A stretch of 16,508 nt of DNA from Nitrososphaeria archaeon (GCA_021324715.1 JAJPIN010000202.1:1-16508), one strand, 5' to 3'. Positions 1 through 6,530 are shown, counted from the first letter of the stretch. Made by a program: numbers and translations. Notes: generated by a model from the sequence alone, not told the origin.

Positions 1-23
1 ATCAACACATTTTTTGTATTCAT
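1..23 (-). CDS. possible 5' end of a gene leaving the left edge
   Basis: On the minus strand an ATG at 23-21 opens a frame reading M-N-T-K-N-V-L that continues off the window. An AT-rich stretch at about 48-60 (minus strand CTTATACTTACTTTAG) lies 25-35 nt upstream and could be its TATA box. Only seven codons are visible, so no family can be named and it could be chance. Confidence 0.2.
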
Positions 24-190
24 CTTTTTTATCGTAAAATGATACTAAAGTAAGTATAAGTAGATTGGGTAAGAACAAGCGGTAACAAAAGAAGAGATTT
101 TTTTCTACTTGGATAAATCTGAAAATATGAATAGATTCTTATTCAGCAGAATCCCACAAAATTGTTATATACATAAACAATTAGGTTGAA

Positions 191-274
191 ATGTATTCAT
201 GTTCAAGTTTTTATCAAATTGGCGGGATCAGGTTTTTGAGCGTCTGTGAATGCAACCCGCCAATTTTTGAGTAA
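191..274 (+). CDS. possible leaderless 27-aa Cys-containing peptide
   Basis: ATG at 191 opens 27 codons to a TAA at 272-274. The product has three cysteines, with the last two in a V-C-E-C-N-P-P motif. A TATA-like gttatatac at about 165-173 sits about 25 nt before the ATG, the spacing expected for a leaderless archaeal mRNA. The reading frame contains a perfect 11-bp inverted repeat (216-226/256-266), so the transcript may matter as RNA rather than as message. No family is recognised and such a short frame can arise by chance. Confidence 0.25.
   Translation: MYSCSSFYQIGGIRFLSVCECNPPIFE
216..266. repeat. 11-bp perfect inverted repeat (RNA hairpin candidate)
   Basis: aaattggcggg at 216-226 is the exact reverse complement of cccgccaattt at 256-266, with a 29-nt loop. 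Similarity continues outward: the left arm is preceded by tc and the right arm is followed by ttga. A G+C-rich stem stands out in this AT-rich DNA. It lies just downstream of a TATA-like site, so it would be transcribed. Confidence 0.6.
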
Positions 275-361
275 TAAATCGCACATTCTTATCTCGACTA
301 TTTTATGAATACCTCAGGAAGAGAATAATCAGATGCACTTTCTAAGGTGAATTCTAGTAGT

Positions 362-583
362 TCAAGAAAGGGTGGATGGATGATAAATAGTAGCTAGTTC
401 ACCACAATCATAACATTGCAATATGTTAGGGACTTTGATTGCTTTCTCATTTTCAAAAATCAAGTCTTTCATGACAGAACTGCAATTAGGACTATAAGTC
501 TTAATTTCATCATCCTCTTCGTCTTCAGGATCCTTAATGATACTAAAGGTCTCTTTTCTAATTATGCCACCACCGAACTTAAT
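362..583 (-). pseudogene. start-less acidic ORF with CxxC knuckle (probable gene remnant)
   Basis: On the minus strand a frame is open for 73 codons between an in-frame TGA (586-584) and the TGA at 364-362, but it has no ATG, GTG or TTG before residue 38. The product looks protein-like: an acidic run (P-E-D-E-E-D-D-E) around residues 19-26, a lone Cys near residue 34 and a zinc-knuckle-like C-Y-D-C-G at 57-61. A neighbouring frame, open from a GTG at 645, ends just past the point where this frame opens, so a frameshift may have separated the N-terminus. It could be a decayed gene, or an intact one with an unusual start. A 72-codon plus-strand frame over the same DNA is judged to be its antisense shadow. 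Confidence 0.4.
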
Positions 584-665
584 TCACCTCGTTTGAGTAG
601 ATTTGTCAGAATTCTCTCTCCATGGGTAGAATAAGTAATCCCCACGAGTAATATGGTGAGAAAGA

Positions 666-787
666 CTATTCAAATTCATCCAAATCAACTTGCGGTTCTG
701 AGAGTTCAGCTAGTGAACGCCTTTTCCTTTTTTCTGGTCTTTGCAATCAGTACATTCACAAACGTGGTTTAGTATAGGGCGCTTCAA
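666..787 (-). pseudogene. frameshifted small CxCxxC protein
   Basis: A minus-strand TTG at 787 begins L-K-R-P-I-L-N-H-V-C-E-C-T-D-C-K-D and stops after 25 codons at 712-710. Adding one A to the six-A run (731-736 region; T6 on the plus strand) joins it to a frame that continues K-R-K-R-R-S-L-A-E-L-S-E-P-Q and ends in an acidic tail with TAG at 668-666. The result is a coherent 40-aa protein with a CxCxxC metal motif, a basic patch and an acidic C-terminus. An AT-rich box around 803-815 lies about 25 nt before the TTG. Either the gene is broken or the homopolymer was miscalled. Family not recognised. Confidence 0.4.
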
Positions 788-842
788 TTCATAAATATGC
801 GATAAATAAATTATTAAACAATCATTTTTCCATCTTTAAGTA

Positions 843-852
843 TCTATATCTT
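843..852 (+). promoter_or_regulatory. TATA box of the beta-propeller gene
   Basis: tctatatctt lies about 30 nt before the ATG at 880. Archaeal transcription starts about 22-27 nt downstream of the TATA centre, so the mRNA would begin close to the start codon and be leaderless or nearly so. Confidence 0.5.
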
Positions 853-879
853 TAATAGGCAAATTTAATAATAATTTAC

Positions 880-1989
880 ATGTCTGAGTCTGGGAGTTCC
901 CGCAGTGCTCTTTTTTCGATGATTTCTGTCAGTATGATATTGATGGGGGCTGCTATCTTACATTCAAGCTTTTCACAGGTCCCTACCGCATTTTCTGTAT
1001 CTTCTTTCATTGTAGGGAAGGATAAACCTCTCTCCATGGCATTTGATCAAAAAACAAATAAAATTTATGGAATATTTGCAACAGGGACTGGAGAAAAGAA
1101 TCTGATATATGTCATCGACACGGGTCAAAAGAAAGTCATTGACACCATTAAGATTGGCTCACAAAAAAACGATTATCTGTCTAATATTGCGATAGATCCT
1201 GACAGAGGAGTTATTTATGCGACAGGCCAGCATCTGGTTAATGAGAATGATACCACCGTTGCATATGATACATTATACGTTATCAACCCGACTGATAATA
1301 AATTCAAGAGAATTCATTTGTACGGTGAAACAGAAGATGGTAAAGAAGGAGGCTTGGCAGGCGTTTCTGTTAATCCTGTTACCAATAAAATATACGTTGG
1401 TTCATTATATCCAGAGGGAGGAAAACCTGGGATGTATGTTATTGATGGAAATACATTCAAACTTGCTCATATAGATAAATGGCAAAACGGAATAAAAGAT
1501 ATTCTATTAGATCCCGAATCTAATCTGCTATATGCTGGTGCAAAGTACGACAACCTGATTTCAATATTAAATCAATCAAATAACGAAATAGTTGCTAATA
1601 TAACAGCAGAAAGTCCAATTGCATTATCACTTGACGACGAAAATAAGATACTATATGAAGCAGGGAGTGATGGGAAAGTCAATGTTCTTAACCTACCAAA
1701 TGGGAAAAATACATCAAGTATAGAGGGACAATTTGTAAAAAATATCCTGTACAACCCAAAAGACAAATTACTCTATTTGATTGATCAAAATATGACCAAT
1801 ATTTTATCTAAAAACTCAAATGCCACAAAAAGTATTGCTATAGGGGTAAACATGACAAACAATATCCTAAATAAATTTGAAACAGATTTCATAGTTGATA
1901 ATATCGTTGTCAATCCATCAACTGACCAAGCATATCTTTTAGGATACGATGGAAAGAATTCAAAATTATTTATTTTAAACGTACATTAA
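880..1989 (+). CDS. secreted seven-repeat YVTN-type beta-propeller protein
   Basis: A 369-aa protein. Residues about 10-35 form a hydrophobic signal or anchor segment, so the rest is predicted outside the membrane. Seven repeats of the type D/N-P-x-T-N-K-I-Y-V-G occur near residues 55, 105, 165 (N-P-V-T-N-K-I-Y-V-G-S), 210, 251, 291 and 344. This matches one repeat per blade of a seven-bladed YVTN/surface-antigen propeller, a fold found in archaeal cell-surface proteins. Several N-x-S/T sites in the second half fit N-glycosylation. No catalytic residues are evident; a binding or surface-layer-associated role is inference. The ATG at 880 is chosen because it directly precedes the signal segment and follows a well-spaced TATA box. 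It stands alone on its strand. Confidence 0.85.
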   Translation: MSESGSSRSALFSMISVSMILMGAAILHSSFSQVPTAFSVSSFIVGKDKPLSMAFDQKTNKIYGIFATGTGEKNLIYVIDTGQKKVIDTIKIGSQKNDYLSNIAIDPDRGVIYATGQHLVNENDTTVAYDTLYVINPTDNKFKRIHLYGETEDGKEGGLAGVSVNPVTNKIYVGSLYPEGGKPGMYVIDGNTFKLAHIDKWQNGIKDILLDPESNLLYAGAKYDNLISILNQSNNEIVANITAESPIALSLDDENKILYEAGSDGKVNVLNLPNGKNTSSIEGQFVKNILYNPKDKLLYLIDQNMTNILSKNSNATKSIAIGVNMTNNILNKFETDFIVDNIVVNPSTDQAYLLGYDGKNSKLFILNVH

Positions 1990-2056
1990 GCAATCTAAGC
2001 CCTTCTGTTCAAATAAGCTAATAGCATACTATGCTTGTAAACCGAACTCATAATAC

Positions 2057-2236
2057 CTAAGACAAAATGAACCAGAAAATGTATTCAATATCCAGAAGAA
2101 TGATGATTTCTAATAGAACTATTTTTGTCCATCCGGATCGTGTCCCGATGGTATCATAAAGATATACTACGATAGCATTGATTAATACAATGATAACAAG
2201 TGCAAAAAAGATACTTTTGTTTTGAATGTGGGACAA
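2057..2236 (-). CDS. small two-helix membrane protein (59 aa)
   Basis: A minus-strand TTG at 2236-2234 opens 59 codons ending with TAG at 2059-2057. Two strongly hydrophobic segments, about residues 9-27 (S-I-F-F-A-L-V-I-I-V-L-I-N-A...) and 39-58, are separated by a short polar loop (Y-D-T-I-G-T-R-S-G-W-T-K). The pattern is that of a helical-hairpin membrane protein. The frame stays open upstream of the TTG without a better start. Its first 37 nt overlap head-to-head with the zinc-ribbon frame on the other strand, so one of the two starts may be wrong. No family is recognised, but the residue pattern is convincingly protein-like. Confidence 0.5.
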   Translation of the reverse strand: MSHIQNKSIFFALVIIVLINAIVVYLYDTIGTRSGWTKIVLLEIIILLDIEYIFWFILS

Positions 2237-2328
2237 ATGTTGTTGAAGACAAAATGGAAAATAGAATAGCAGATTGGTTTGGTATCTGTAAGCGATGTAT
2301 TAGCAATAAGACATTTTCAGTATCTTGA
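2200..2328 (+). CDS. tiny zinc-ribbon-like protein (42 aa)
   Basis: A GTG at 2200 opens 42 codons to a TGA at 2326-2328. The product has two zinc knuckles, C-F-E-C-G at residues 7-11 and C-K-R-C at about 30-33, about 20 residues apart, which is the layout of a minimal four-Cys zinc ribbon. A TATA-like agatatac near 2160-2169 lies roughly 30-35 nt upstream. Small zinc-ribbon proteins are abundant in Thaumarchaeota and mostly uncharacterised. The start is weak (GTG, no Shine-Dalgarno) and overlaps the 5' end of the opposing membrane-protein frame. Nucleic-acid or protein binding is the usual guess for this fold. Confidence 0.45.
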   Translation: MQKRYFCFECGTNVVEDKMENRIADWFGICKRCISNKTFSVS

Positions 2329-2524
2329 ATTAACAGAAGATTCGGAAAGTCAAAGGTATACAGTGTATTAATATTGTAATTAGATATAATAGCCCTCCCC
2401 CTCTCTAGGATAATGCAGTAACTATATCATAATTTCACTACTCTTTATTGATGTTGAAAAAATCTCAAAATATTTACTTCAATCTTCTGAGCATAACTGA
2501 AATTTCGGTTTACCAATGTGAGTA
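2329..2524. other. AT-rich intergenic stretch
   Basis: No convincing reading frame on either strand. It holds a pyrimidine run (ccctccccctctct, about 2393-2407) and several AT-rich boxes (for example taactatatcat near 2428) that could be promoter elements for the gene at 2525. Confidence 0.4.
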
Positions 2525-2827
2525 ATGACATTGAAATACAAAAACAGTCTTGATGCTATGATGACAATATTGAGTGTGGGAGGCAAAATTACACACGCCC
2601 CAAACCAAATATCCTATATGTTAAATGGTATAAAATATTACTCATTAGAAGTAAGGATGAATGGAGATGATTACCTTATCCAGGCAATTGAACAAGAAGC
2701 AATTGACCTATTTAATGCGGCAATGACTATACTTGATGAAAAAAAAACTATATTAAGAAAAATTAAAAAAATTGGCGTAATCAATCTATTGACCTTTCTC
2801 CCTACTACAATATTATTTGAGGTTTAA
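2525..2827 (+). CDS. hypothetical protein, 100 aa
   Basis: ATG at 2525, TAA-terminated at 2827, 100 aa. The middle (about residues 20-75) alternates short beta-like segments (I-K-Y-Y-S-L-E-V-R-M) with an amphipathic helix (A-I-E-Q-E-A-I-D-L-F-N-A-A-M-T-I-L-D-E), suggesting a small alpha/beta domain. It has no signal peptide and no metal motif. The last ~18 residues turn abruptly hydrophobic after a run of A's near 2739-2747, so the C-terminus could be altered by a homopolymer frameshift; this is only a suspicion. No family is recognised. Confidence 0.55.
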   Translation: MTLKYKNSLDAMMTILSVGGKITHAPNQISYMLNGIKYYSLEVRMNGDDYLIQAIEQEAIDLFNAAMTILDEKKTILRKIKKIGVINLLTFLPTTILFEV

Positions 2828-2870
2828 GCCTCAGTTAGATTATTATCTTTGATTTAATTAATTCACTCAA

Positions 2871-3233
2871 ATGCAGGCAACCGGCAACGATTGGATTAAT
2901 CTGATTGTAAAATTCAGTAGTAGCTGTAAGACTTGTGGAAAGAGGATATCGAAAGGTGAACTAGCATTATGGTCAAAATCAAGTAAAGCGATAAAACATG
3001 CTGAATGCCATACAAGAGATTTATCAGATCCAGCATATGTTTCAGTTAATTCTAAGCAGTTAAAGTGTGCTATCTGTGGCTCATTAGCTGGATGTCCCGA
3101 TTGTGAATTTGAAAAAAATTGTGACAGAACTCTCGTTTCACAATTATGCATTTGTAAGAAATGTTACGATGATGGAACGGCCTTGGAAAATTATTATACA
3201 GTTATCAACCCTTTCATATCTGGTAAACGGTAA
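2871..3233 (+). CDS. Cys-rich multi-zinc protein, 120 aa
   Basis: A 120-aa protein with an N-terminal treble-clef-like site, C19-x2-C22 ... H43-x2-C46, resembling the zinc-binding half of PARP- or LIM-type fingers. The sequence around it, G-K-R-I-S-K-G-E-L-A-L-W-S, fits this. A second Cys cluster follows: C66/C69, C75/C78, C84, C93/C95/C98. Ten or more ligands suggest two or three zinc sites. There is no membrane segment, so it should be cytoplasmic, and a DNA-, RNA- or protein-binding role is inference. ATG at 2871 is the first start. It sits 43 nt after the 100-aa gene but probably has its own AT-rich promoter. Confidence 0.7.
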   Translation: MQATGNDWINLIVKFSSSCKTCGKRISKGELALWSKSSKAIKHAECHTRDLSDPAYVSVNSKQLKCAICGSLAGCPDCEFEKNCDRTLVSQLCICKKCYDDGTALENYYTVINPFISGKR

Positions 3234-3337
3234 TGATGCTTCAGACTGGCTATTAAGATGGAGAATATCCCATTTTTATTGATTTGTCCTTATTTTTTTA
3301 ATAGTGAATAAATAATACATAGTGATACTCTAATTAG

Positions 3338-3922
3338 ATGGATTGTAGGGGTTATTATGCCATACTTGGAGTCTCAGAAGATGCTAATTTTCAAGAAATA
3401 AAGAAATCATACAGGAAGCTTGCAAAAAAATATCACCCTGACAGAAACAAGTCAGCCAATGCAGAAGAGACAATCAAAAAAATTAATGAGGCATTCGAGA
3501 CTCTATCTGATAGGAGGAAAAGAAAACAATATGATTTAGAATCATCCAATATATTTGATCTAGAGGAATCGAATAATGAAGAAAAAGAAGAGAATTTATC
3601 AGATCAAAAACAAAAGATTTCACAAAAATTCGCAAAATCGGAATTCAAAAATAATCTTGTGCATGATAGCTCACTTCTAGATACTATAAGAAGTAGATTT
3701 CATATTCTAATTGAACCAAGCTTGTGTTTGGCTTTTGGGGGATGTGAATCCATAGCACCAAAGGTGTTTGTAGTTGATAAAAATAAACGTATTAACCCAA
3801 AGGCAAGAGTCGAATCAGAAACGGCTGATACCTTGGATAGGATCGTTATGGCAGCTCAAGCTTGTCCGACAAAGGCAATAAAGATCATTGATAGATACAC
3901 TGGAAACCAGATATATCCATAA
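3338..3922 (+). CDS. DnaJ (J-domain)-ferredoxin fusion protein
   Basis: A 194-aa protein in two domains. Residues about 5-67 are a J domain with Y-Y-A-I-L-G-V-S near the start and the diagnostic H33-P34-D35 loop that stimulates DnaK ATPase. A charged linker (about 68-115, E/K/N-rich) leads to a ferredoxin-like domain at 120-185 with C130-x5-C136 and a C176-P. Three cysteines in this spacing fit a [3Fe-4S]-type cluster better than a four-Cys [4Fe-4S] site. DnaJ-Fer fusions are known from plant chloroplasts and Thaumarchaeota and have been interpreted as horizontal transfer between them (from memory). The function is unproven; redox-linked chaperoning or Fe-S handling is plausible. No dnaK or grpE is nearby. 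AT-rich tttttttaata near 3293-3303 may be its promoter. Confidence 0.85.
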   Translation: MDCRGYYAILGVSEDANFQEIKKSYRKLAKKYHPDRNKSANAEETIKKINEAFETLSDRRKRKQYDLESSNIFDLEESNNEEKEENLSDQKQKISQKFAKSEFKNNLVHDSSLLDTIRSRFHILIEPSLCLAFGGCESIAPKVFVVDKNKRINPKARVESETADTLDRIVMAAQACPTKAIKIIDRYTGNQIYP

Positions 3923-3963
3923 AAAGGCAGCATCATCACTTTCTAAAGAATTTTGCTTGTTAA

Positions 3964-4389
3964 TCAAATAATATTAAATAATCTTCTATGTTCAGCCATT
4001 ATACACCTATTGAACACAACCTCAATCTTGTTATCTAAGGCAATTTTTTCTGCTTCCACATTGTGAATTCCTTCCTGTAACCAGATAACACTAATTCCAT
4101 GTTTTTTTATAGAATCTTCTACTACCGGAAGGACATCATTAGAAGGCCTAAATATATCTATTATGTCTACTTGAGATTTGATATCCGATACTCGAGAATA
4201 TGTTCTTCTGCCGAGTATTTCACTAGCTAATGGATTTACTGGTATTATATTATAGCCTCTTTCAATCATATATTTAGGAACAGAGTGGGCTTCCTTGGCA
4301 GGATCTCTTGACATTCCAACAACTGCTATATTTCTAAAAATGTAAAATTTTCGAATCTCCTCGTCTGTATGGTCATCAGTTGTACCCAT
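3964..4389 (-). CDS. CoA-binding domain protein (CoA_binding_2 / YccU type)
   Basis: A 141-aa Rossmann-fold protein. Residues 20-55 carry the CoA_binding_2 signature: I-A-V-V-G-M-S-R-D-P-x-K, then a helix and G-Y-N-I-I-P-V-N-P. Later come the V-D-I-I-D-I-F-R-P strand (about 74-82) and V-I-W-L-Q-E-G-I (about 101-108), both typical of the family. Length matches stand-alone members. The domain binds coenzyme A or a nucleotide; no enzyme activity can be assigned. It is transcribed toward the DnaJ-Fer gene, with 41 nt between their ends. A TATA-like tttaaa within a near-palindrome (4406-4422) lies about 25 nt upstream of the ATG, so a leaderless mRNA is likely. Confidence 0.85.
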   Translation of the reverse strand: MGTTDDHTDEEIRKFYIFRNIAVVGMSRDPAKEAHSVPKYMIERGYNIIPVNPLASEILGRRTYSRVSDIKSQVDIIDIFRPSNDVLPVVEDSIKKHGISVIWLQEGIHNVEAEKIALDNKIEVVFNRCIMAEHRRLFNII

Positions 4390-4405
4390 AAGGATCTATT
4401 ATGAT

Positions 4406-4422
4406 AATCATTTAAAATGATT
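4406..4422 (-). promoter_or_regulatory. near-palindromic TATA region of the CoA-binding gene
   Basis: aatcattt (4406-4413) faces aaatgatt (4415-4422), an almost perfect dyad centred on the TATA-like tttaaaa. It lies 20-33 nt before the ATG at 4389. A regulator bound here would compete with TBP; that role is inference. Confidence 0.4.
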
Positions 4423-4475
4423 GAGATCCAAAGTTGCTATATAGTATTTATACTGAACAATTTGTATTCCTTTGT

Positions 4476-4577
4476 GTGAAAATAGATAAAAAAACTCACG
4501 TATACAGCGCACAAAGAAGCGAAAGCAAGAAAATAGAAAAATCTAAAAGAAGAAAAAGAATTATCCCGCGAGCTTAA
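4476..4577 (+). CDS. possible 33-aa highly basic peptide
   Basis: GTG at 4476 opens 33 codons to TAA at 4575-4577. About 40% of residues are Lys or Arg, with a K-S-K-R-R-K-R cluster at about 23-29 and only a few acidic residues. A TATA-like gctatatagta at 4436-4446 lies about 30-35 nt upstream, right for a leaderless message. The composition would suit an RNA- or ribosome-associated peptide, but the DNA is A-rich, which inflates Lys codons in any frame, so this may be chance. No family recognised. Confidence 0.3.
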   Translation: MKIDKKTHVYSAQRSESKKIEKSKRRKRIIPRA

Positions 4578-4760
4578 AAAAACATAAAAGTTTTGTAATA
4601 AATTCGGCAAAAGTAATTTAAAATTAAACTTTAACAGGGAATAGTTCAAAAATTATATATATAATAGACGGCCAGAAATATTTACGACAATGCATATATA
4701 TGAGAATAAAACATAAATATAAGAAACAAACATTGTCTCAATTTTTGTGGGGTATTAGAA
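4578..4760 (+). promoter_or_regulatory. promoter region of the TFB gene
   Basis: No further gene is seen. Three TATA-like boxes occur: attatatatataata (about 4651-4665), catatata (4693-4700) and cataaatata (4722-4731). The last lies about 30 nt before the TTG start at 4761. Several boxes in tandem would permit alternative starts and a leader of up to about 80 nt. Confidence 0.4.
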
Positions 4761-5675
4761 TTGGTTAAGGATATTTCTTTGTTCAGTGATCGATGTCCTA
4801 GATGCGGAAAGGGTCCAATGGTCACAGATAATTCAAGCGGAGAAATGTTTTGTGGAAATTGTGGATTCGTAGTTACAGAACGGATTGAAGAAACTGGACC
4901 AGAATGGAGGGCATTTTCAAAAGAAGAGCATGAAGACCGAAGTCGCGCTGGGATACCAACGTCACTTGCAATGCACGATATGGGACTTGCGACAATCATC
5001 GGCCCTGTCGATAAGGATGCATCAGGAAAGCCATTATCAGCTTCTATGAAAAGTACAATTGAAAGGTTAAGAACTTGGGATAGTCGGAGTCAAGTACATG
5101 AACCAGTAGATCGCAATTTTAGACAAGCTTTTAGTGAATTGGATAGGCTAAAGGATAAACTTGCAGTGGGCGATGCTGTCATTGAAAAAGCTGCATATGT
5201 ATATAGAAAAGCACTTGAAAAGGGACTCGTAAGAGGAAGGTCTATCTCCGCTCTAGTAGCTGCTGCACTTTACGCAGCCTGCAGAGATACTGAAACTCCA
5301 AGAACACTGAAAGATATTGCTCATGCAAGTAATATCAAGAAGAAGGACGTAGCCAGATGTTATAGACTACTGATTAGAGAGCTTGACTTGAAAATGCCTG
5401 TTGTTGATCCCGTAAAATGTGTGGCACGAATAGCAAGCAAATCCGGATTATCGGAAAAAACTAAAAGAAAAGCTTTAGAGATATTGAAAAAGGCGGAACA
5501 AGGTAAAATTTCTGCAGGAAAAGATCCTATGGGATTGGCTGCTGCCGCCCTCTATGTAGCTTGTGTAATGAATGGTGAAAATAAGACTCAGAAAGATGTT
5601 GCAGAGGCAGCTGGTGTTACTGAAGTAACAATAAGAAATAGATACAAGGGTTTAAAGATACATTTAAAATTATAA
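4761..5675 (+). CDS. tfb: transcription initiation factor B (TFB / TFIIB homologue)
   Basis: A 304-aa general transcription factor that bridges TBP on the TATA box and RNA polymerase. An N-terminal zinc ribbon has C12-P-R-C15 and C31-G-N-C34. The B-reader/linker follows (E-W-R-A-F near residue 50, then the R-A-G-I-P-T-S region). Two cyclin-fold repeats occupy about 105-200 and 205-300, each with the A-A-A-L-Y-A-A/V-C core. The C-terminal helix-turn-helix (D-V-A-E-A-A-G-V-T-E-V-T-I-R-N-R-Y) is the BRE-recognising segment. Length is normal for archaeal TFB. The TTG start directly precedes the conserved ribbon; gtgggg (about 4747-4752) gives weak Shine-Dalgarno support. Thaumarchaeota encode several TFBs; which one this is cannot be told. 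It converges on amoB. Confidence 0.95.
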   Translation: MVKDISLFSDRCPRCGKGPMVTDNSSGEMFCGNCGFVVTERIEETGPEWRAFSKEEHEDRSRAGIPTSLAMHDMGLATIIGPVDKDASGKPLSASMKSTIERLRTWDSRSQVHEPVDRNFRQAFSELDRLKDKLAVGDAVIEKAAYVYRKALEKGLVRGRSISALVAAALYAACRDTETPRTLKDIAHASNIKKKDVARCYRLLIRELDLKMPVVDPVKCVARIASKSGLSEKTKRKALEILKKAEQGKISAGKDPMGLAAAALYVACVMNGENKTQKDVAEAAGVTEVTIRNRYKGLKIHLKL

Positions 5676-5763
5676 TTTTTTTGTACATTAAGTTCATTAA
5701 TATCGTACCAAATAGTTACTAAGTAGAAGAACTAAAAAAATAGATAAAAAATAAAGGATTTTT
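5676..5763. terminator. bidirectional T-rich terminator between tfb and amoB
   Basis: Just past the tfb stop is a T7 run (5676-5682) on the plus strand. On the minus strand, A-runs at about 5734-5751 become oligo-T just past the amoB stop. Oligo-T tracts are the usual archaeal termination signal, and this layout separates the two convergent genes. Confidence 0.5.
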
Positions 5764-6354
5764 TTAAATTACTTGCCACGGTCTTGTTGCAAATGTTATT
5801 CCAAGTCCAGCACCAATCAGTATACACTGATATACGACATTGCCATACGGAATTGGCTTCAATATTGCAGGCCCAGTTACCTGAACAGTTTGACCAGGAC
5901 CAAGTCCAGGACCAACATGTTCGATATTTAACTGTGTATGAACATGGTAAATACCTGGTTCAAGCGCTTTTGCAGTAATCGAGTATGGAACTGTTCCTTG
6001 TGGAGGAATATCAAATATATTGCCTGGAGGATCTCTTGCAATAAACTCCCATCTATTGCCCGCATTGGTTGATTCGCTAAATAGTGACAGCCACGCTCTT
6101 AACGGCTTATTTACAAGACTTTGCAGAGTTCCAGTTACGGTCATCTGATCTCCTGTATTCAATGTTTGTGTTGAGAAGGCTTCATCCTGAATCCTTACGA
6201 ATCTACTTTGAAGCTGAGCCTGGACACCATGTCCTTGAGCAGTTTGAGTCATTGCTATTATTGTCGAAGTTGACATTACTATTGCAAATAGTGCAACTAC
6301 CGCTATCTGTATGTTCGACGTATAATTTACACCTAGCCTTACCAGAAAAAACAA
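5764..6354 (-). CDS. amoB: archaeal ammonia monooxygenase subunit B
   Basis: Subunit of the membrane-bound, copper-dependent ammonia monooxygenase that oxidises ammonia to hydroxylamine. From the TTG at 6354 it is 196 aa. A signal segment (about 15-41) ends before H42-G-V-Q-A-Q-L-Q-S-R-F, the conserved mature N-terminus whose His is a copper ligand. The paired ligands H137-V-H139 follow, in the run G-I-Y-H-V-H-T-Q. A C-terminal transmembrane helix spans about 171-190. The bacterial second cupredoxin domain is absent, as is normal for archaeal AmoB. The start is uncertain: AGGAGGT at 6385-6379 fits an ATA codon at 6372 (six codons upstream, in frame) better than the TTG. It diverges from amoX. 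Copper-site roles are taken from pMMO/AMO homologues. Confidence 0.97.
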   Translation of the reverse strand: MFFLVRLGVNYTSNIQIAVVALFAIVMSTSTIIAMTQTAQGHGVQAQLQSRFVRIQDEAFSTQTLNTGDQMTVTGTLQSLVNKPLRAWLSLFSESTNAGNRWEFIARDPPGNIFDIPPQGTVPYSITAKALEPGIYHVHTQLNIEHVGPGLGPGQTVQVTGPAILKPIPYGNVVYQCILIGAGLGITFATRPWQVI

Positions 6355-6378
6355 AGATATATGCTTTGCTATGAGTTT

Positions 6379-6385
6379 ACCTCCT
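6379..6385 (-). promoter_or_regulatory. strong Shine-Dalgarno of amoB
   Basis: AGGAGGT (minus strand) is fully complementary to the archaeal 16S 3' end. It lies six nt before an in-frame ATA (6372-6370) but 24 nt before the first canonical start (TTG, 6354-6352), so it bears directly on where AmoB begins. Confidence 0.65.
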
Positions 6386-6530
6386 CATTCTTTATTTAGT
6401 TATTATTTAATGATAATTTTGAGTTTGGCATATTAATATTCTTAATTCATTTAAAGGATAAGTAGGAATTTCTAATCAAAAAGAGGACATCAGCGAGTCT
6501 TAGACGCAAAATTTAAAAAGGAATCCTTTG
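6386..6530. promoter_or_regulatory. divergent amoB / amoX promoter region
   Basis: AT-rich DNA between the divergent genes. On the minus strand TTAAATAATAA (about 6400-6411) could be the amoB TATA box upstream of its Shine-Dalgarno. On the plus strand atttaaag (6449-6456) and aaatttaaaaag (about 6509-6520) could drive amoX. Confidence 0.4.

Noticed and set aside
416..634. 72-codon plus-strand frame
   Set aside because: Antisense to the more protein-like minus-strand CxxC frame at 362-583; no promoter and an improbable composition.
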